The position numbers were made by a program, and so were the translations under genes. Of a stretch of DNA of 64,000 nt, positions 60,665-64,000 are shown piece by piece (the stretch's first letter is position 1; each line of letters opens with the position of its first letter). The notes beneath the pieces were generated by a model. That model was not told where the DNA came from. It worked only from the letters and a program-made list of their open reading frames with translations, and ran no database searches. This DNA is from Phycisphaerae bacterium (GTDB taxonomy: Bacteria; Planctomycetota; Phycisphaerae; Tepidisphaerales; Tepidisphaeraceae). The stretch spans positions 1 through 64,000 of the forward strand of contig JAICIO010000007.1 of the NCBI GenBank assembly GCA_025924315.1, written 5' to 3'.

Positions 60665-63084
60665 TGCGATTGATCCTGCGTGGTCGGACGGCTCGCGGCG
60701 CCGCGCTGCATTCCGCGGAGGTGATCCTGGAAGGCGCCGGGGGCGACCGAGTTCGGCGTCAGCTTCGTGCCGTTCATTTCGTCCTGCGACATTTCCTTGA
60801 GCAGTTCGGGCTTCGCGGCCACATGCGGCGTGAGGAAGATCAGCAGTTCGGTCTTCGTCTTATCGTCGATCTTGCGGCGGAAAAGATTGCCGAGCAGTGG
60901 AATATCGCCCAGCAGAGGCACCTTGCTTTCGTTGACGGTCTTCTTGTCTTCCATCAAACCCCCGATAACGATCGTCTGGCCATCGACCACACCGACGCGC
61001 GATTGGGCCGACCGCTTGTTGAAGATGGGCGCCGATACCGATTCGGAAACCTGGATGCTGCTGCTGGTGAGCGCCGAAATTTCCGGCGCCACATCGAGGA
61101 TCACCAGTCCGTCGGGATTGATGTGCGGAACGACGTCCAGCAGGATACCGATGTCGTCATACTCGATCGTGTTGTTCGTCTGGCCGGTGTCGCTGATCTG
61201 CGAGCGCGTGACCCGCGGCACTTCCTGGCCAACCGTGATGCTCGCCAGCTGGTTGTCGGATGCGAGGATATACGGCCGCGAAAGGACGTCGAGTTTTCCG
61301 GTGGTTTCGAGCGCTCGCAACGTCGCGGTGAAGTTGTCTTCGAGCACCTGCACGATCGCGCCGGTGCCGGTCGGAGGCTTGGGAAGTCCAAAGTTCGTTC
61401 CGACCTGCGAACCATTTCCGCTGGCGCGAAGGTTCAGCGCGGAGAACTCGGCGCCGAGATCGGTGGAGTTGTCGTGCGTGACTTCGGCGATCAGCACCTT
61501 GATCAACACCTGCGCGACTGGGCGGTCGAGCTCCTGGAGGATCAGTTGCACGCGCTCGTAGTTCTTCGGCGACGTGCGAACGAGCATCGAGTTGGTGTCG
61601 GGATCGGCGATGATGGTGACCTGGCCGGAGAGATCCGCACCGGACTGCTGGGCGCTGGATGAGAGACCGCCAAATCCGCCGAAGCCCGTCGAGCCGAATC
61701 GGCTTCCGCCGAAGCTGCTCGAACCAAACGAACTGCCGGAGCCAAAGCTGCTGCCGGACGAGCCGAGCCCGGTTCGACCGGAGCTGGAGCCGAGCCCGCC
61801 GCCGCCGGTGCGGTTACCGCTGCTGAGCGTGTTGCGATTGCTGTTGAGCTGGTTGCTGCTGCGCGAGCTGCCCGACGATCCGCGGCTTGGCACGGCGTTG
61901 CCGAAGAGACTATTCACGACCTGTTCGACGTTGAGCGCGTCGGCATTCTTCAGCCGATAAACGAATTCGGTTTCGTCCGAAGCTGGATTCGCATCGAGCT
62001 CCTTGATCACCTTCTCGATAATTTCGAGTGTGTCGGGCGGACCCGTCACGACAACGGTGTTCGTGCGATCGTCGGATGACGCATTCACGTGCACTTGTTC
62101 ACGACCGCTCTGCTGATTCGCCTGACTACTGCCGCCACGTTCGCGACTACTGAATCCCCCGGGAAATCCGCCGCCGAAGAACCCGAAACGCGGTTGATTC
62201 TCCTGCTGATTTCGTCCGGTGCGTGCCTGCTCGCCAAACAGATCATTCACCAGCTTCGCGGCGCCGGAGGCGCTCGCGTATTCGAGATGAATCACGCGCA
62301 CGTCGGTTGAGCCGGCGAGGCTCGTATCCAGCGCGCTGACGATCTTCGCGAGACGCTTGATGTTGGCTGACGTATCCGTAATCACCAGCGCATTGGCGGA
62401 CGCATTCGCGGTGAAGTCGACATCCCCGACGATCGGCGCGAGGTCCTGCTTCAACTGCACCGCATCGACGGACTTCAGCGGAATCACCTGGGTGATGAGC
62501 TCATCGGTCTCGGCGATTTTGTCCGGATCCGAACCGATGCGGACGGGAATCGCCATGTGGCGAGCGTCGTCGCGCAGCACGATCTTCAATATCCGATCCT
62601 GCGTGATGGCGGCATAAGCGGGTTTGTTTTCCTTCAGTACGGTGTTGAGCAGCGCAATCGCATCGTCTTTGCTGATCGGTTGCTTGCTCTGGACGGTCAC
62701 GCGTCCCTGCGGTTGGACCTGCTTTACGATGATGAACCCGGCACTGCTCGAGAGCTCGTCGAGCACCGTGTTGATGTCAGCGTTGACGAAATTAATCAGG
62801 AACTTTCCGCCCGGCTGGCTGGTGATGCCGTGCACGCCGTTGCCGTTGTGCGTCGTCGGGCTCGTCGCAGGCGTGCCGGGCGCTGCGTTGTTGAACGGCG
62901 ATGTCGACTGCGCCTCTTGAGCGCGCCGCAATCGCATGCGCTCTTCGACTGTCAGATTTTGATCGTTCGGATTCGTCGGCTGCGTTGTCTGCGCCGCCAG
63001 CGGAGAGGCTGCTGCGATCGCAAGCGACAGCGCAAAGGCTCGCCGGGACCAGATGCTGGAAATTCGTTCGGAGGAGTTCGTCAT
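60661..63084 (-). CDS. gspD: Type II secretion secretin GspD
   Basis: Outer-membrane channel of the type II secretion system. 807 residues: signal peptide (to about 31), a short conserved segment NPNDQNLTVEERMRLRRAQ (38-56), N0 (ADINTVLDELSSSAGFIIVK), N1 and N2 domains with KH-like folds (VIPLKSVDAVQLKQDLAPIV; RVIHLEYASASGAAKLVNDL; FVYRLKNADALNVEQVVNSL), with a Gly/Ser/Arg/Phe-rich insert of about 90 residues, and the secretin domain ending with VPLLGDIPLLGNLFRRK. Operon with the GspC-like gene (14 bp gap) and a lipoprotein. Confidence 0.95.
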   Translation of the reverse strand: MTNSSERISSIWSRRAFALSLAIAAASPLAAQTTQPTNPNDQNLTVEERMRLRRAQEAQSTSPFNNAAPGTPATSPTTHNGNGVHGITSQPGGKFLINFVNADINTVLDELSSSAGFIIVKQVQPQGRVTVQSKQPISKDDAIALLNTVLKENKPAYAAITQDRILKIVLRDDARHMAIPVRIGSDPDKIAETDELITQVIPLKSVDAVQLKQDLAPIVGDVDFTANASANALVITDTSANIKRLAKIVSALDTSLAGSTDVRVIHLEYASASGAAKLVNDLFGEQARTGRNQQENQPRFGFFGGGFPGGFSSRERGGSSQANQQSGREQVHVNASSDDRTNTVVVTGPPDTLEIIEKVIKELDANPASDETEFVYRLKNADALNVEQVVNSLFGNAVPSRGSSGSSRSSNQLNSNRNTLSSGNRTGGGGLGSSSGRTGLGSSGSSFGSGSSFGSSSFGGSRFGSTGFGGFGGLSSSAQQSGADLSGQVTIIADPDTNSMLVRTSPKNYERVQLILQELDRPVAQVLIKVLIAEVTHDNSTDLGAEFSALNLRASGNGSQVGTNFGLPKPPTGTGAIVQVLEDNFTATLRALETTGKLDVLSRPYILASDNQLASITVGQEVPRVTRSQISDTGQTNNTIEYDDIGILLDVVPHINPDGLVILDVAPEISALTSSSIQVSESVSAPIFNKRSAQSRVGVVDGQTIVIGGLMEDKKTVNESKVPLLGDIPLLGNLFRRKIDDKTKTELLIFLTPHVAAKPELLKEMSQDEMNGTKLTPNSVAPGAFQDHLRGMQRGAASRPTTQDQSQ

Positions 63085-63098
63085 AAAGAAGCTCTCGC

Positions 63099-63743
63099 TT
63101 ATCGGCGGCCGCCACGTTGTGACTGTTGTTGCTGGGCGCGCAGGCGCATTTTTTGTTCAACGCTCAGGTTCGGATCATTTGGGTTGATCGCCGGCTGGCT
63201 CGAAGCGCCGGTCGCCGGAGTGCTCGACGATGACGACGATGAGCCTGAGGAACTGCCGCTCGCATAACTCGAATCGGAAAATCCGCTGTATGCATGGCCG
63301 GTGAAATCGCTGCCGATGTCAATCCACTGCGGCGCTTTACCGGCCGCCATGTATTGCACCGCATCGATTTCGATCTGCGTGATCTTTCCGTGCGCGACGT
63401 CGTCACCGCCGGCGAGGCGCAGAATCTTGTCGGCTGACGTGTCTTCGACGTACGCGTGGTATTCGCCGTCCTCGAACACGATACCCGTGAGCACCAGTTG
63501 TTCTTCAAGTGACTTAGTGAAATGCTGCGTCGACTGTGTAGAGAGCGGGCGGCTGCTCGGGTTGTAGAGCGTCCGCGAACGGTCCCGCATGAAGATGTTT
63601 TTCTCCACGATGACGCCGAACTCATCCCTGTAATTCGACGACCGCTTCGTCGTCGGCGAGGAATTCGACAAGCTCGCCGCGAAGGCGAAGACCGCGCCAA
63701 AAACCACCGTCGAACCGATCGCGATGAGGGCCGGGATTTTCAT
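63099..63743 (-). CDS. GspC/PilP-like periplasmic T2SS protein
   Basis: A 214-residue protein: N-terminal anchor (IPALIAIGSTVVFGAVFAFAA), a periplasmic domain with FGVIVEKNIFMRDRSR and LTGIVFEDGEYHAYVEDTSADKILRL, which resembles the HR domain of GspC, then a Ser-rich linker (about 160-180) and the tail NPNDPNLSVEQKMRLRAQQ (187-205), very similar to the start of GspD. It links the inner-membrane platform to the secretin in other systems. It overlaps the upstream gene by 4 bp. Confidence 0.82.
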   Translation of the reverse strand: MKIPALIAIGSTVVFGAVFAFAASLSNSSPTTKRSSNYRDEFGVIVEKNIFMRDRSRTLYNPSSRPLSTQSTQHFTKSLEEQLVLTGIVFEDGEYHAYVEDTSADKILRLAGGDDVAHGKITQIEIDAVQYMAAGKAPQWIDIGSDFTGHAYSGFSDSSYASGSSSGSSSSSSSTPATGASSQPAINPNDPNLSVEQKMRLRAQQQQSQRGGRR

Positions 63744-64000
63744 TGATCCACCTCACTCGCGTGAGCGACGGGCGTCGCGATCGGCTGCTGCTGCTTGCTC
63801 TTGTCGGTGTCCGGCGGGAGATAAATTGTCGACAGCGTGATTGTCATCTTCAAATCGTCCGTGTTTTCCTTGTTGCTCGTGATCTGCAACTCATTGATCT
63901 GCACAGGCGCGGAGGAAGTCTTGACCCGATACAGGAATTCAGAGATCTGCTGCATCGTCCCGCCGCCCTGCACGCGGAAGGTCAGCTTGTAGAAATCTTT
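63740..64000 (-). CDS. PilO/GspM-like protein, 5' end missing
   Basis: The last 86 codons of a gene that continues beyond the window edge. FYKLTFRVQGGGTMQQISEFLYRVKTS, then VQINELQITSNKE and LKMTITLSTIYLPPD, have the beta-alpha-beta pattern of PilO/GspM-like assembly proteins of type II secretion and type IV pili. It overlaps the GspC-like start by ATGA. Confidence 0.72.
   Translation of the reverse strand, partial: KDFYKLTFRVQGGGTMQQISEFLYRVKTSSAPVQINELQITSNKENTDDLKMTITLSTIYLPPDTDKSKQQQPIATPVAHASEVDQ

Noticed and set aside
1-64000. Prophage, insertion sequence or integrative element
   Set aside because: No transposase, integrase, phage structural gene or direct-repeat-flanked block was seen; the repeats are short non-coding palindromes.

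Overview
The window looks like a chromosomal piece of a GC-rich Planctomycetota bacterium, probably in or near the Phycisphaerae. This is inferred from a secreted sulfatase next to a GH2 glycosidase, a sialate O-acetylesterase, Uma2-family proteins, secreted alpha/alpha-toroid proteins (one with a haem-c motif), a type II secretion operon, and the palindromic repeats that encode the peptide AQPPSAV. No rRNA, tRNA, CRISPR array, prophage or insertion sequence was seen.

Layout. 1-5.2 kb: recR, a sialate O-acetylesterase, and a TlpA-like thioredoxin followed by a paralogue without its cysteines. 5.4-9.6 kb: xylulokinase, a membrane protein, a DUF2231-Rieske fusion and a methyltransferase. 9.7-12.4 kb: a coupled operon of one class-III aminotransferase and two amidohydrolase-fold proteins, the second without metal ligands. 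12.5-18.6 kb: an unknown gene, a nucleotidyltransferase, then rho, coaE, a class-IV aminotransferase and a P1 peptidase on the minus strand. 18.7-24.8 kb: small secreted proteins, a 53-residue cysteine-rich peptide with an unknown partner, Uma2, a MazEF-like pair and a GNAT protein. 24.8-31.7 kb: polA, a second Uma2, a quinone reductase-like enzyme, a toroid protein, GNAT and PilZ. 32-40.4 kb: a membrane-anchored coiled-coil protein with a BRCT-like tail, HEAT and LRR proteins, an FHA-GAF-PP2C phosphatase, and a haem-c toroid protein. 40.4-45.3 kb: a frameshifted cupin, a YtrA-type GntR/ABC operon with a clear operator, and murQ. 45.6-50.8 kb: a complete MacA-MacB-TolC type efflux operon. 50.9-55.9 kb: two paralogues of an unknown family around a single-domain response regulator, then two overlapping signalling genes. 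55.9-60.1 kb: sulfatase plus GH2. 60.2-64 kb: a T2SS operon (lipoprotein, GspD, GspC-like, partial GspM/PilO-like).

The most striking property is the number of dispersed palindromic repeats. At least a dozen families occur, nearly all as inverted pairs 70-100 bp long in gaps between genes. Several have entered genes: they supply stop codons (methylated-gene neighbours at 9674, 29299, 52471), in-frame internal peptides (xylulokinase, HEAT protein) and N-terminal export regions (the 33688-34149 gene and the TolC-like lipoprotein). I regard this repeat-to-protein traffic as the best candidate for something under-described here, followed by the cysteine-rich peptide unit, the motif shared by the GspC-like and GspD proteins, the BRCT-like membrane protein and the degenerate paralogue pairs.
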